Origin: a virus
DNA length: 63,032 nucleotides
IMG/VR virus record: IMGVR_UViG_3300035668_000048
Location: 1-63,032 of that record
Strand: one strand, 5' to 3'
The position numbers and the translations under genes were made by a program. Below are positions 36,458-46,187 of the stretch, piece by piece (the stretch's first letter is position 1; the number at the start of each line of letters is the position of its first letter). A model generated the notes under the pieces. The model was not told the DNA's origin, ran no database searches, and was given only the letters and a program-made list of their open reading frames with translations.

Positions 36458-36790
36458 ATGAGTCTCAAGACAAGGTCGCCCCGACTCGCAGTTCACGACA
36501 CACGAACATCGCGGCCCAGGCCAAAGCAAGCCGACGCCGAACTACTAACGCCAGGGCATAGGGCTTGGCGTACTGCGGTGTGCAAGCGGGCGGGTTGGCG
36601 GTGTGAGTGGACGGATGGTGGTAGGGAGCCTCGGTGTCACGCATCGTTTGCGCGCGGCGACAGGATGATAGCGGATCACATCGTCGAGCGGGCTGACGGT
36701 GGCGCGCTCCTCGATATCGAAAACGGAATGTGTTTGTGCACATCGCACAATACCCTGAAGGGGAACCGATCGCGGGCCGCTCGTGCTTAG
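36458..36790 (+). CDS. HNH endonuclease adjacent to terminase
   Basis: 110 residues from the ATG at 36458. CKRAGWRCEWTDGGREPRC (about 46-64), MIADHIVERADGGALLDIEN and MCLCTSHNTLKG are the zinc site and HNH motif. Phages with HK97-type packaging often encode such an enzyme next to the small terminase, where it can join in cos cleavage. Basic N-terminus (RSPRLAVHDTRTSRPRPK). Confidence 0.88.
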   Translation: MSLKTRSPRLAVHDTRTSRPRPKQADAELLTPGHRAWRTAVCKRAGWRCEWTDGGREPRCHASFARGDRMIADHIVERADGGALLDIENGMCLCTSHNTLKGNRSRAARA

Positions 36791-36880
36791 AGGGGGTAGG
36801 GGGGGCCGAATCTCTACAGCCTTTAGGGAGCAGGAACCGCATGGGTAGTCACGCAGAGAATTTTTCCTCCTAGGGGGATT
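36791..36880 (+). other. Candidate packaging site between HNH and terminase
   Basis: A gap with AGGGGGTAGGGGGGGCC and AATCTCTACAGCC near 36790-36822. G-rich stretches followed by AATCTCTAC are recurrent between HNH and small-terminase genes in HK97-like phages, where cos or pac lies. No overhang can be deduced. It also holds the small-terminase ribosome site (AGGGGG at 36873). Confidence 0.45.
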
Positions 36881-37489
36881 TTGGTTAGGTGCGAACTAGT
36901 GCGAACAAGAGAAGGAAATTCTACGGACTGGGTTCGTATAGGTGAGGTCTACTGCAAAGAACTCGTTTCAATTCGGGCCTTAGCGAAGAATTTCGGCGTT
37001 TCCGATACGGCTGTTCGAAAAGAGGCAAAGAAGCGCGGCTGGACCCGTCCCGATGCGAACCAGTCGCCCCGCGAACCTGAGTGCAAACCAAGTCGCGAAC
37101 CGGAACAAAACGGGTCGCCCGAGGCCACCGCTAAGGCAATAGCCTCTACGCCGGTCAAGGTGCTGACGGCCCGCGGTCGCAACATCATCCTGGACCTGAT
37201 GGACGAACTGGAGTTCTTGAACCGGAACCATCAGACCATCGCCGATATGGTTCTGGACTACGTGAATGGTGAAAAGGATTCGTCCGCTCGGGCAAAGCTG
37301 CTCAAGGTCTTGGATCATGAGACGCGGTCAAAGACTGCGAACTATCTTGCGACCGCGCTCGCGAAACTGAACGACGCGGCGCCGGGCAAGAAGGATGAGC
37401 AGAACGACGCCGCATCCGGCGTGGCTGCTGGCGGCGACAACGAATGGGGGGACGATCTCGCGGTGCCGGCGGGCCGGCAGTTTAACTGA
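36881..37489 (+). CDS. terS: Terminase small subunit
   Basis: 202 residues. The start is a TTG at 36881 (AGGGGG 4 bases upstream) or a GTG at 36899. An N-terminal HTH (LVSIRALAKNFGVSDTAVRKEAKKRGW, split as about residues 29-55) recognises the packaging site. An oligomerisation helix region (ILDLMDELEFLNRNHQTIAD) and an acidic C-terminus follow, the latter to contact the large subunit. Its stop is shared with the next start (TGATG). Confidence 0.85.
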   Translation: MVRCELVRTREGNSTDWVRIGEVYCKELVSIRALAKNFGVSDTAVRKEAKKRGWTRPDANQSPREPECKPSREPEQNGSPEATAKAIASTPVKVLTARGRNIILDLMDELEFLNRNHQTIADMVLDYVNGEKDSSARAKLLKVLDHETRSKTANYLATALAKLNDAAPGKKDEQNDAASGVAAGGDNEWGDDLAVPAGRQFN

Positions 37490-39204
37490 TGGGCATGGTC
37501 GTTAGGGACTGGTCAACAAAATGCGTTGATTGGGAAGATCGGATCGTTAACGGCGTCTCGCTCATTCCGGATAACATCCGGGCGGCGCTATTCGAGGACG
37601 AGGCCGAACGGGCGCTCCGCATCTTCAAGCGGCTCAAGTGTCCGGACATTGAAGGGTTCCCCACTTACGGGGAGATTTGCGACGACTGGGTCTTTGACCT
37701 GGTTCGGGTGATATTCGGTTCTTACGACGCATCGATCAAGCGTCGGATGATCCGAGAGTTTTTCCTACTCATCCCGAAGAAGAACGGCAAGAGCACGCTA
37801 GCCGCTGCGATTATGGTTGTCGCGGCCATCATGAACCACCGGCCGGCCGCCGAGCTATTGTTGATCGCGCCAACCATCAAGATTGCCGAACGGGCCTTCG
37901 GTCATGCGCACAAGATCATCCAGCTTGATCCTGCTCTAACGAAACTCTTTCACGCGCAGCCGCACAACCGGACAATCACTCACCGCAAAACGTTGGCGGT
38001 GATCCTTATAAAATCCGCCGATAAGGATGTCATCACCGGGTCGCTTGCGACCTTCATCCTAATCGATGAAACCCACGTGTTCGCCGCGAAGGTTCGCGCC
38101 GCACAGGTCTTTCTTGAAATCCGCGGCTCGCTTGCGTCTAGACCTGACGGCTTCTTAATCCAGATCACGACGCAATCGAAGGAGACTCCGTCCGGAGTGT
38201 TTAAGGAAGAGCTTGGAATTGCGCGCGATGTCCGCGACGGCAAGCTTATCCTCCCGCTGTTGATGTTTGGCTACGAGCTGCCGGTTCGGCTCGCAAAAGA
38301 TAACGGTTGGGAAAATCAAGAGCTTTGGCCGCTCGTAAATCCGAACTACGACCGTTCGGTCGATCCATCATTCCTTACCGACGAACTCATTAAGGCGAAA
38401 GCAAAGGGGCCAGTAGCGCTAGCGCTGTATGCATCTCAGCATTTCAATGTTGAAATCGGCATTGGCCTTCGAACGGATGGTTGGGCGGGCGCAGCATTAT
38501 GGCCGCGTGGTGCGGAAAGAGGACTAACATTTAACGAGGTTCTAAGGCGCTCAGAGGTGCTGACGAACGGCATCGACGGTGGCGGCCTCGATGATCTGCT
38601 TGGCGTTTTTGTCGTAGGTCGTGAAAAGGGAACGGGTGTCTGGCTTAGTTGGGCGCACGCATTTATTTCGCCCGAAGGCTGGGAAAGACGACAAGCTAAC
38701 CAGGCGGTCTATCAGGATTTCATCAACGACGGGGATCTGACGCTCGTTGAGCGCTTACCGGACGACGTGACTGCGGTCGTCGACATCGTGAAGCAATGCC
38801 TCGACTCCGGTAAACTTGCGAAAGTCGGCTGCGACCCCGCAGGCCTTGGCTCGATCGTTGACGAACTAGCCAAGATCGGCGTGACGCAGGAAAACGAATT
38901 GCTGGTCGGCGTGCGCCAAGGTGTCGCGCTGATGGGCGCGATCAAAACGGTAGAGCGAAAACTCGCGGACAACAGTTTCAAGCACGGCGGCCGTCGCATG
39001 ATGGCGTGGTGCGCCGGCAACGCGATCGTGCAAGCGACAGGAACGGGAATGCGGATTGCGCGCGATGCATCCGGCTACGGAAAGGTCGATCCGCTGATGG
39101 CATGTTTTGATGCGGTTGCTGAAATGTCGCTCAATCCGGCCGCGAAGGGTAATTCTTTCTGGGATGCGCCCGACGCTGTCGAGAGACTGCGGCACGTTGG
39201 ATGA
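37489..39204 (+). CDS. terL: Terminase large subunit
   Basis: 571 residues. The ATPase has Walker A PKKNGKST (96-103) and Walker B ILIDETH (190-196). The nuclease domain starts near [17 protein letters not shown], with a second acidic cluster at [12 protein letters not shown]. This motor pumps DNA into the prohead and cuts it. The family is HK97-like (Terminase_1/3 type), consistent with the HNH partner upstream. Confidence 0.95.
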   Translation: MGMVVRDWSTKCVDWEDRIVNGVSLIPDNIRAALFEDEAERALRIFKRLKCPDIEGFPTYGEICDDWVFDLVRVIFGSYDASIKRRMIREFFLLIPKKNGKSTLAAAIMVVAAIMNHRPAAELLLIAPTIKIAERAFGHAHKIIQLDPALTKLFHAQPHNRTITHRKTLAVILIKSADKDVITGSLATFILIDETHVFAAKVRAAQVFLEIRGSLASRPDGFLIQITTQSKETPSGVFKEELGIARDVRDGKLILPLLMFGYELPVRLAKDNGWENQELWPLVNPNYDRSVDPSFLTDELIKAKAKGPVALALYASQHFNVEIGIGLRTDGWAGAALWPRGAERGLTFNEVLRRSEVLTNGIDGGGLDDLLGVFVVGREKGTGVWLSWAHAFISPEGWERRQANQAVYQDFINDGDLTLVERLPDDVTAVVDIVKQCLDSGKLAKVGCDPAGLGSIVDELAKIGVTQENELLVGVRQGVALMGAIKTVERKLADNSFKHGGRRMMAWCAGNAIVQATGTGMRIARDASGYGKVDPLMACFDAVAEMSLNPAAKGNSFWDAPDAVERLRHVG

Positions 39205-39374
39205 GGCTGGAGCGTGTCCGCCGCGCGATGCCGGTTTTGTTTCGCGACGGTGTCGGTCTACTTGGTGTGGGTCTGATCGCGTATGGCGCGTGGCTTATCT
39301 ATGAACCGTCCGGATTTATCGTTGCCGGCGCCATGCTTGTCGGCGCTGCGTGGCTCATGGCAAGGCGATCCTGA
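39201..39374 (+). CDS. Small two-helix membrane protein between terL and portal
   Basis: 57 residues bounded by ATGA and TGATG overlaps. Two hydrophobic helices, [19 protein letters not shown] and [18 protein letters not shown] protein of this size and make-up, with the [14 protein letters not shown] motif, is often found between terminase and portal in rhizobial siphoviruses. Function unknown. Confidence 0.7.
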   Translation: MRLERVRRAMPVLFRDGVGLLGVGLIAYGAWLIYEPSGFIVAGAMLVGAAWLMARRS

Positions 39375-40642
39375 TGCGAGGAATTTTTGGATCGCTTGCG
39401 GACGGGCTGGAGCGTAAGTCTGGCGCGGACGCCACAACGTATGGACCGCCCGATATCTGGCTTGATCTGTTCGGATCGCGAACGACCAAGTCTGGAATCC
39501 CGATCACATACAAGCGCGCTCTTGAGGTAACGACAGCGCTACGGTGCGGGCAGATTACGGCGGAGGGCATCTGTTCCATTCCTTGGAAGCTATATCAGAG
39601 AACGACCGTTAAGGGTCGCGTGGAGCGCGTGGAGCGCCGCGATCATGACCTGTGGGACCTGATGTCGACGGGTCCTAACGAATGGCAGACTAGTTTCGAG
39701 TTTCGCGAGACGATAGGGTTGCACTTAGCGTTCTGTCGGAACGCTTACGTCTTCCTCAATCGAGTCCGCGGACGAATTGTCGAGATGATTCCATTTGAGC
39801 CCGGCAACGTCACTGTCAGCCGGGATCGTAACTGGAAATTGACTTATAAAGTGTGCGGGCCTGACGGTTCATCCGAAACGTTTCCATCCTCGGTGATCTG
39901 GCATATCCGGGGCATGTCTTGGAATTCCTGGATGGGGCTGGAGGTCATCGATCTCGCTCGTGAAGCACTCGGGCTCGCATTAGCCACAGAGGAAAGTCAC
40001 GCGAGACTTCACGATAAAGCGGTGCGTCCAAGTGGTGTGCTGGCCGTCGAAGGAAACCTTGACGACACACAATATCTTCGCTGGCGTAAATGGGTGGATG
40101 CTTACTACAGCGGCCGCGAAAATGCCGGCAAAGCGCTGATCCTTGATCGCTCCGCAAAGTGGCAGTCGCAACAGATGACCGGTGTGGATGCTCAACACAT
40201 CCAGACCCGAGGTTTCCAGATCGAAGAGATCTGCCGCGGCTTCGGCATTCTGCCGATCATGGTCGGGTATACGGGCGATAAGGGCGCAACTTACGCATCT
40301 GCCGAGCAGATGTTTATTGCTCACAACACCTGGCACACGCGTCCGTGGCATCGGCGCCTGGAGAGCAGTGCCGACAAGTGGCTGCTGACGAAAGAAGAGC
40401 GTGGTGATGGATTGTATACAGGGTTCGTTGATAGCGAACTCGTTCGCGGTGACATGAAGACGAGGTTCGAATCCTACAAATCTGGTGTTGATGCCGGGTG
40501 GATGCTTCCGGAAGAGCCTCGGGCTTTTGAAGACATGCCGTATGTCGAAGGCCTTGATCGTCCGCGTATGCCGGCGAACTACGTTGTCGTCGGTAAGGAC
40601 GGATTGCCCTCAGCGCCGCCTCCCGCAAATACTGGAGCGTGA
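39374..40642 (+). CDS. HK97-family portal protein
   Basis: 422 residues from the ATG at 39374. The pattern ALEVTTALRCGQITAEGICS, IPWKLYQR, WQTSFEFRETIGLHLAFCRN, and later CRGFGILPIMVGYTGDKGAT is the Phage_portal (HK97 gp3) family. It forms the dodecameric gate at one capsid vertex and docks the terminase. Pro/Ala-rich C-terminus. Confidence 0.94.
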   Translation: MRGIFGSLADGLERKSGADATTYGPPDIWLDLFGSRTTKSGIPITYKRALEVTTALRCGQITAEGICSIPWKLYQRTTVKGRVERVERRDHDLWDLMSTGPNEWQTSFEFRETIGLHLAFCRNAYVFLNRVRGRIVEMIPFEPGNVTVSRDRNWKLTYKVCGPDGSSETFPSSVIWHIRGMSWNSWMGLEVIDLAREALGLALATEESHARLHDKAVRPSGVLAVEGNLDDTQYLRWRKWVDAYYSGRENAGKALILDRSAKWQSQQMTGVDAQHIQTRGFQIEEICRGFGILPIMVGYTGDKGATYASAEQMFIAHNTWHTRPWHRRLESSADKWLLTKEERGDGLYTGFVDSELVRGDMKTRFESYKSGVDAGWMLPEEPRAFEDMPYVEGLDRPRMPANYVVVGKDGLPSAPPPANTGA

Positions 40643-40643
40643 A

Positions 40644-40913
40644 ATGGAAATCGGACGCATTGAAGGCGCCACACGCACGATCGGCAAGAGCCAAGGCTAT
40701 CTCGGCCTGCCTCGACGGGACGAAGTGATCAATTGCGCCGTCAATGGTCCGTCTACGCCCGTAATGGTGACGGCGTGGTTCCCATCACCGGAAGAGTTGG
40801 TGGCGCTTGCCGCTGGAGCGGCAATTCATGTCCGCATCCTCGGGACGGCACACCCGCCCATCATGGTTGGCGTCGGACTTGTTCCAAGCGATGCAATCGA
40901 AAAGGTGGCATAA
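40644..40913 (+). CDS. Small conserved phage protein in the head region
   Basis: 89 residues. IEGATRTIGKSQGYLGLPRR, VNGPSTPVMVTAWFPSPEEL and AIHVRILGTAHPPIMVGVG mark a phage family in which the end motif HPPVMVGV is conserved. It lies just before the protease. May be a host-interaction or assembly protein. Function unknown. Confidence 0.75.
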   Translation: MEIGRIEGATRTIGKSQGYLGLPRRDEVINCAVNGPSTPVMVTAWFPSPEELVALAAGAAIHVRILGTAHPPIMVGVGLVPSDAIEKVA

Positions 40914-40916
40914 GCT

Positions 40917-41627
40917 ATGCCCGAGATCAGGCTTCCTTTCGAGATCAAGTTCTCTGCCGGCGCGCCCGAAGGGACGTTCGCTGGATATGGTGCCGTGTTC
41001 GGCAACATCGATTCATACGGCGACGTGATCGAGAAGGGCGCCTTCAAGGACACGCTGCGCGATTGGGAAGGCAAGGGCAAGTGGCCGCCCATGCTGCTGC
41101 AGCATGGCGGCGGTATGTTCGGCGGCGGCGCTGACGACATGTTGCCTGTCGGCAAGTGGATCAAGATGGAGGAGAACAGCAAGGGTCTCAAGGTCGAGGG
41201 CCAACTGTTCGCCATGCAAACCGAGCGCGGCCAGTACATCTATGAAGGCCTGAAGGCCGGATCGCTGGATGGGCTGTCTATCGGCTTCGAGGTCAAGGAA
41301 TCTGTTTCCGGCACGAAGCCGGGCGAGCCGCGGCGCACGCTGACGGCAATCGATCTTTGGGAATTAAGCATCGTTACATTCCCGGCAAACGACAAGGCTC
41401 GTGTCGGCAACGTAAAAGCGGCCGAGATTGATGAATTGATGAACCTTTCTGACTGTGTTGATCTCCTGCGTAAGGCAGGAGGTTCGGCATGGTCGAAGAA
41501 AACGGCTAATGATTTCGTTGGCCGTCTGGCGAAGATCGCACGGCGTGAGGCTGGCGACGATCAAAACGTGAGTGGGCTGCTGGAGTCGCTACGCGCGGCA
41601 CGGCGCCTGATCGTCCCAACCTCATAG
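40917..41627 (+). CDS. Prohead maturation protease
   Basis: 236 residues of the HK97 gp4 (U35) family: FAGYGAVFGNIDSYGDVIEK, catalytic His in MLLQHGG, catalytic Ser in LDGLSIGFEVKE and a third motif IDLWELSIVTFPANDKA. It cuts the scaffold part of the capsid protein and other inner head proteins. The C-terminal 80 residues (helical) may be its own scaffold-like extension. Confidence 0.93.
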   Translation: MPEIRLPFEIKFSAGAPEGTFAGYGAVFGNIDSYGDVIEKGAFKDTLRDWEGKGKWPPMLLQHGGGMFGGGADDMLPVGKWIKMEENSKGLKVEGQLFAMQTERGQYIYEGLKAGSLDGLSIGFEVKESVSGTKPGEPRRTLTAIDLWELSIVTFPANDKARVGNVKAAEIDELMNLSDCVDLLRKAGGSAWSKKTANDFVGRLAKIARREAGDDQNVSGLLESLRAARRLIVPTS

Positions 41628-41640
41628 CGGAGCTATCCCA

Positions 41641-43026
41641 ATGCCCGAACTAAAAGACGTGCTGGACGATGTCCAGCGTGAAGTGAAGTCGTTTGGCGAG
41701 AACGTCAAAGGACTGAAGGATTCCATGGAGAAGGACCTGAAGTCGGTCCGCGAACTCGCCGAGAAGGCGGGCAAGGATGCTGCGGAGAATACGCAGATCA
41801 AGTCCGACCTGAAGGTGTTGTCCGAAGGTGTGCTTGCCAAGCACGACGCGATCGAGAAGCAAGTCAAGGACATCCAGGAGAAGGCGCTCAAGGCGGCGCA
41901 GGATCGCATCGACGAACTGGAGAAAAAGTTCAATCGGCCCGGCGCTCCTAGCGGCAACGATGGCGCCGCAGTCCTGATGAACGAAGCGTTGTCGTTCAAA
42001 CGGGTGTCAATGTCGCGCCGCGGCGAGTTGAAGGCGACGACCATGCTCACACCCGAGAGCGTCAATCTCGACGAGTACAAGGCGTACAAGCAGGCGTTCC
42101 CGATGTCATTGCGCCGGGACATGCGCGAGATGGGGGATACCGAGTACAAGGCAATGAGCGTCGGCTCCGATCCGGACGGTGGTCTTCTCGTGCCGACTGC
42201 GATATCCAATCGCATCATCACCAAGGTCTACGAAACCTCGCCGATCGACGAACTCGCCACGCATGAGACGGTGTCTAGCGATGCGCTGGAAATCCCGGTC
42301 GATACCGACGAGGCCGGCGCCGGCTGGGTCGGTGAGACGGAGGCCCGTCCGGAAACCTCTACGCCGCAGGTTGGCGTGCAGCGCATTCCGGTCTTCGAAA
42401 TCTATGCGAAGCCGAAGGCGACGCAGCAGCTCATCGAAGATGCCGGCATCGACATCGAAGCGTGGCTTGGCCGCAAGGTCGCGGAGAAGTTCGCGCGGAT
42501 GCGGGCGCTTGCCTTCATTTCCGGCTCCGGCATCAAGCAACCGCGCGGCATCCTCACCTATGCGCCGGGGTCGGCTGGGGTTCGCGGCACGATTGCGCAG
42601 GTTGCGTCGGGCGATGCCAACCTGCTGACGCCGGACGGTCTGATCCGGCTGTCGTTCGCCATCAAGGACAAGTACCTGGCGAACGCCAACTGGCTGATGA
42701 AGCGCGGCTCGGTGGCGTCCGTGATGCTGTTCAAGGATACCCAGAATCAATACATCTGGCGCCCCGGCCTCACTGCCGGTCAGCCGCAGATGTTGCTCGG
42801 GTATTCCATCCGTCGCGCGGACGATCTGCCCGCCGTTGCCGCTGGCGCGCTGCCGGTTGCCTTCGGCGACTTCGGGGCAGGTTACACGGTCGTGGATCGC
42901 CTCGGCATCCGCGTGCTGCGCGATCCCTATTCGTCGAAGCCGTTCGTGGAGTTCTACACGCGCGCTCGGGTCGGTGGCGATGTCGTCGACTTCGAAGCCT
43001 TCGCCCTGCAGGTGGTTTCGGCCTGA
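41641..43026 (+). CDS. Major capsid protein (HK97 fold)
   Basis: 461 residues. Residues 1-110 are a charged coiled coil (the delta or scaffold domain) that the protease should remove. The HK97 fold begins near YKAMSVGSDPDGGLLVPTAI and includes TPQVGVQRIPVFEIYAKPKA, WLGRKVAEKFARMRALAFIS and the C-terminal VVDRLGIRVLRDPYSSKPFV. It makes the icosahedral shell. Confidence 0.96.
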   Translation: MPELKDVLDDVQREVKSFGENVKGLKDSMEKDLKSVRELAEKAGKDAAENTQIKSDLKVLSEGVLAKHDAIEKQVKDIQEKALKAAQDRIDELEKKFNRPGAPSGNDGAAVLMNEALSFKRVSMSRRGELKATTMLTPESVNLDEYKAYKQAFPMSLRRDMREMGDTEYKAMSVGSDPDGGLLVPTAISNRIITKVYETSPIDELATHETVSSDALEIPVDTDEAGAGWVGETEARPETSTPQVGVQRIPVFEIYAKPKATQQLIEDAGIDIEAWLGRKVAEKFARMRALAFISGSGIKQPRGILTYAPGSAGVRGTIAQVASGDANLLTPDGLIRLSFAIKDKYLANANWLMKRGSVASVMLFKDTQNQYIWRPGLTAGQPQMLLGYSIRRADDLPAVAAGALPVAFGDFGAGYTVVDRLGIRVLRDPYSSKPFVEFYTRARVGGDVVDFEAFALQVVSA

Positions 43027-43108
43027 TCCGCAATGGGACGCGCGCCGGTATCAACTGCCGCGCTTCAATTCCTTTCCCCTTAAACCCAAATAGAACAGGA
43101 GCAGTCCC

Positions 43109-43540
43109 ATGCGGGACATCATCAACAACTTGGAATTCAAGCCGGCGATTGTGCCGGTTGCGGCGGCGCAGACTGACAATACTGCGATGGTCTCGACGAT
43201 TTTGGACCGCCGTGGCTATGAAAGTGTCGGCCTCGCTATTGTCACGGGAACACTGGCGGATGCTGATGCCACCTTCGCCGTTACGATCGACCACGGCGAT
43301 GCCGCGAACCTATCCGACGCGGTCGCGGTTCCGGCCGATCAACTCAACGGCACTTTGGCACTCGCCGGGTTTACGTTCGCGCACGACAGTGCCGCCCGCA
43401 AACTCGGCTATGCCGGAGGGAAGCGTTACGTGCGGGCAACGGTCACGCCAACGGGCAACACCGGAGCGGCGCCCGTCGTTGCGTTATGGGTGTTGGGCGG
43501 CGCCAACCTGCGTCCCACGCCAGCAACGCCGGCCGCATAA
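43109..43540 (+). CDS. Probable capsid-associated protein
   Basis: 143 residues directly after the capsid gene. FKPAIVPVAAAQTDNTAMVS, DRRGYESVGLAIVTGTLADA and GKRYVRATVTPTGNT describe a beta-rich protein of a family often found at this place in siphoviruses. Possibly a head decoration protein. No direct motif proves this. Confidence 0.65.
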   Translation: MRDIINNLEFKPAIVPVAAAQTDNTAMVSTILDRRGYESVGLAIVTGTLADADATFAVTIDHGDAANLSDAVAVPADQLNGTLALAGFTFAHDSAARKLGYAGGKRYVRATVTPTGNTGAAPVVALWVLGGANLRPTPATPAA

Positions 43541-43619
43541 TCGCCCATGGCGGGAGAGCTGTGATCTGCAGTTCTCCTTCCCATTCTAATCCCAACACCC
43601 AAAGAATCGGAGTGCCGCA

Positions 43620-44291
43620 ATGGCCAAGACTGGAATCGTTAAGCGCAGCTTCCCTTATGCGGAAGACGGCGTAAATGTTCGCACCCTCAAAGAGGGCGAA
43701 GTCCTCTCATTCCCTGATCGCATCTTCGATGGGCTCGCTTCCAAGAAAGATGCTCACGGCGAGGCTCAGGACCCCTACATTGTCGAGAGCGACGAGAAAC
43801 CGCAGAACTCGGTGGCCCAGACGCGAGAGCGCGATGGCGCAACGGACGACATGGATCGACGCCTCTCCGCCGCGTCGGATCAGGAACTCAAAGACATCAT
43901 CGCGCGATCCGGCCGAGCATATTCGGGCAACCTCGTTCATGCCGTCATGGTTTCGATGGCGAGGACGCAGTTGCAACGCGAGGCGGGCGGTCATGCGCCG
44001 GTTCGCGGTGTCGATCCCAACTCGGGTGTGACCGAACAGCCGCTGGCGCGGCCAGGCGAAGCTCCGGCCAATGCCACGGTTGCGGCCGTGAAGCATGCGC
44101 CGGAAAACCGGGCAAAGTCCGGCGCTCCGGAGACCGCGCGAACGAACCAGTTCGGCGAACCTCAATACGATGCGATGAAGCCCGAGGATCTGGAGCGTTT
44201 GGCCGAAGAGCGCGGCGTCTCGCTCAAGGCGGGGGCAACCAAGCCCGACATCATCAAGGCGCTCAAGCGCGCCGACGCGGAAAAGAAGTAG
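43620..44291 (+). CDS. Head-region protein with a SAP-like C-terminal domain
   Basis: 223 residues. The N-terminus (VKRSFPYAEDGVNVRTLKEG, EVLSFPDRIFDGL) resembles small head proteins. The last 35 residues (MKPEDLERLAEERGVSLKAG, TKPDIIKALKRA) form a helix-extended loop-helix of SAP or LEM type, also present at the end of the 48077 protein. These can bind DNA or partner proteins. The middle is disordered. Confidence 0.65.
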   Translation: MAKTGIVKRSFPYAEDGVNVRTLKEGEVLSFPDRIFDGLASKKDAHGEAQDPYIVESDEKPQNSVAQTRERDGATDDMDRRLSAASDQELKDIIARSGRAYSGNLVHAVMVSMARTQLQREAGGHAPVRGVDPNSGVTEQPLARPGEAPANATVAAVKHAPENRAKSGAPETARTNQFGEPQYDAMKPEDLERLAEERGVSLKAGATKPDIIKALKRADAEKK

Positions 44292-44316
44292 TCGAAGCGT
44301 TTGGGGCGATCAAAGC

Positions 44317-44949
44317 ATGCTGACCGTCGTAACGCCAGCCACTCAAACTAGGCTTACGACGGTTTCGGCTGTCCGTGATGCGCTTGATCTGGATGAGGAA
44401 GACTTCTCCGACGAGAAAATTGAATCATTTATTGATCAGGCATCACAGGCAATCGTCGACTATTGCGGGCGTCCGTTCGGGCGCGAGACCTATCTGGAAA
44501 CATTTAGGAAGGTCGATTGTAGGTCTGATGGCTTGCTTTTGTCGCGTGCTCCAGTTGTTTCGATTACATCGATCGACAGCGATGGAACTAGCGTCGTTCT
44601 ACCCGAATACGAAATTGAAAACGGCGCTCTGTACAGGTTGTCCAACAACAGCCGGTACGCATGGCGCGCGGCAGTTCTCGCGGTAACCTATGTGGCAGGA
44701 TACATCCTGCCTAGCGATGAAGTTGGCGCGCCCGCAGCAACACTTCCGCTCACAGTTCAGCGGGCCGCGATAGACGAAATCGCGGCCTACGTTTCGTACG
44801 AAGATCGGGATGCGCTGATCAAGTCGGAAACGGTCGAAGGTGTCGGTTCGACCTCGTATTACGTGCCGGGAGAGTCCAGCATCTTAGAATCTCCAGGCTC
44901 CCAGGCAGTGCTATCAAAATATCGTTCTGCAGCTTGGAGCGTTGGATGA
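44317..44949 (+). CDS. Head-tail connector (gp6-like adaptor)
   Basis: 210 residues. VSAVRDALDLDEEDFSDEKI, ESFIDQASQAIVDYCGRPFG and VQRAAIDEIAAYVSYEDRD match the HK97 gp6 family of adaptor proteins that form the first ring below the portal. Confidence 0.88.
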   Translation: MLTVVTPATQTRLTTVSAVRDALDLDEEDFSDEKIESFIDQASQAIVDYCGRPFGRETYLETFRKVDCRSDGLLLSRAPVVSITSIDSDGTSVVLPEYEIENGALYRLSNNSRYAWRAAVLAVTYVAGYILPSDEVGAPAATLPLTVQRAAIDEIAAYVSYEDRDALIKSETVEGVGSTSYYVPGESSILESPGSQAVLSKYRSAAWSVG

Positions 44950-45341
44950 CGCCGCGCCAGGCAAAGGCGATGTATCGAAGGCAGATCGACGCCAACGGCC
45001 AATGGATCGCCATACGCCGCTACTCCGGCTCCGGTCCGTCTCGTCCATGGGTTGATACTTTAACTAGAGCTTATGTGAGGTATTACGGATCGAAAGAGTT
45101 GATCGGATTAATTGTACAGGGCGATGTCGCTGCAATAGCACTGGTTGATTCCCTTTCAGGAATATTGCCGGTCACCACGGCAGACAAATTGGTGACTGGC
45201 TTTGTGGGATTCGATGTCGCGGGAACGACGCCAACACTTATAGGCGGACACGTCTCAGGGAAAGAAACCGCGATCAAGAACCCGATGAAGCGAGTGGTTG
45301 GCGGGACGCTGGTTGCTCTTGAAATACATGCGGTGGGGTGA
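44946..45341 (+). CDS. Probable head-closure protein
   Basis: 131 residues from the ATG at 44946 (ATGA). An N-terminal helix with TPRQAKAMYRRQIDANGQWI, then a beta-rich body. By order (after the adaptor) it should be the stopper, but the sequence family is not obvious. Confidence 0.65.
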   Translation: MTPRQAKAMYRRQIDANGQWIAIRRYSGSGPSRPWVDTLTRAYVRYYGSKELIGLIVQGDVAAIALVDSLSGILPVTTADKLVTGFVGFDVAGTTPTLIGGHVSGKETAIKNPMKRVVGGTLVALEIHAVG

Positions 45342-45347
45342 TTTTCT

Positions 45348-45710
45348 ATGTCGTCCAGCACGCCGACTACGAAATATATTCCCGATCCAGAGCAGCCGGA
45401 CGACGTCGGCACGACACACAGCTGGAATCACAAGTTGTATCGCGATCAGGTTGGATCGGGCGCGCCTTGGGATACGACATTTGCTTTTCGCTATGCCGTG
45501 GCACACGCCAAAGATCGCGCACGAAATGAACTGATAAAGACTGTGCGAAGGGAAGCGCGCCGACTTCAGGAAGAGAGTAGAAGCAACCTTACCACATTTC
45601 TTAAAGACGATAGTCTGTCGTCGTTTAATGATCAGGCCAAGGACAGCGTTCTTACGCAGCGAAAGATTGATGGCGTTGATGGTCTGCCGGATGACGCGAT
45701 CAAGCTGTGA
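45348..45710 (+). CDS. Hypothetical protein in the connector cluster
   Basis: 120 residues. An N-terminal region with HSWNHKLYRDQVGSG and a helical, charged middle (ARNELIKTVRREARRLQEES). It lies between two neck genes. Function unknown. Confidence 0.6.
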   Translation: MSSSTPTTKYIPDPEQPDDVGTTHSWNHKLYRDQVGSGAPWDTTFAFRYAVAHAKDRARNELIKTVRREARRLQEESRSNLTTFLKDDSLSSFNDQAKDSVLTQRKIDGVDGLPDDAIKL

Positions 45711-46183
45711 AGATTGTCTACACGTTCATCGACATGCAAGCCGTCGTGTCTTTTGCGCTTGAGACCCTGAAATCGAAGTCCCCTGTCGGCTCTAAGGACG
45801 ACGAGCATCCGGGCCTCTACCGCGATAGCCATCTGGTGTTTCTTGACGGTCATGTTGTCAAAGACGTGCTCGGTTGGAGGCTGGGCCAGCAGATCAACAT
45901 TTCGAATCCCGTTCCTTATGCCCGTAAGATCGAGGGTGGTCCGGGTAAACCTTCGTTTTCTGATCCTGGTCATGTCTATGAGTTGTCAGAGCCGATTGTC
46001 AGCGGTCGTTTCGGCAACACTGTGAGCGTCAAGTTTGTGTTCATGCCGGTGCGCTTCGGTTCGGTGCAGGACTACGCGCACTCACTCACGGGGCAGGCCG
46101 CAGGCTCTCGCCGAGGCGGCAGCAAAAAAGCGCTTCGTGATTGGCTTGTGAGACAGCCCGCTCTGCAGATAACCGCAAGGTAG
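45707..46183 (+). CDS. HK97 gp10-like neck protein
   Basis: 158 residues from a GTG (GTGA overlap). ALETLKSKSPVGSKDDEHPG, LYRDSHLVFLDGHVV, NPVPYARKIEGG and the Arg/Lys C-terminus match the gp10 type, in which a central P-x-G-LYRDSH and NxxPYAxxxExG motif are conserved. It joins the tail to the head. Confidence 0.78.
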   Translation: MKIVYTFIDMQAVVSFALETLKSKSPVGSKDDEHPGLYRDSHLVFLDGHVVKDVLGWRLGQQINISNPVPYARKIEGGPGKPSFSDPGHVYELSEPIVSGRFGNTVSVKFVFMPVRFGSVQDYAHSLTGQAAGSRRGGSKKALRDWLVRQPALQITAR

Positions 46184-46187
46184 ATCA

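Noticed and set aside
42462-43589. 375-codon plus frame across the capsid gene end
   Set aside because: Arg-rich shadow in another frame of the capsid gene and its neighbour.
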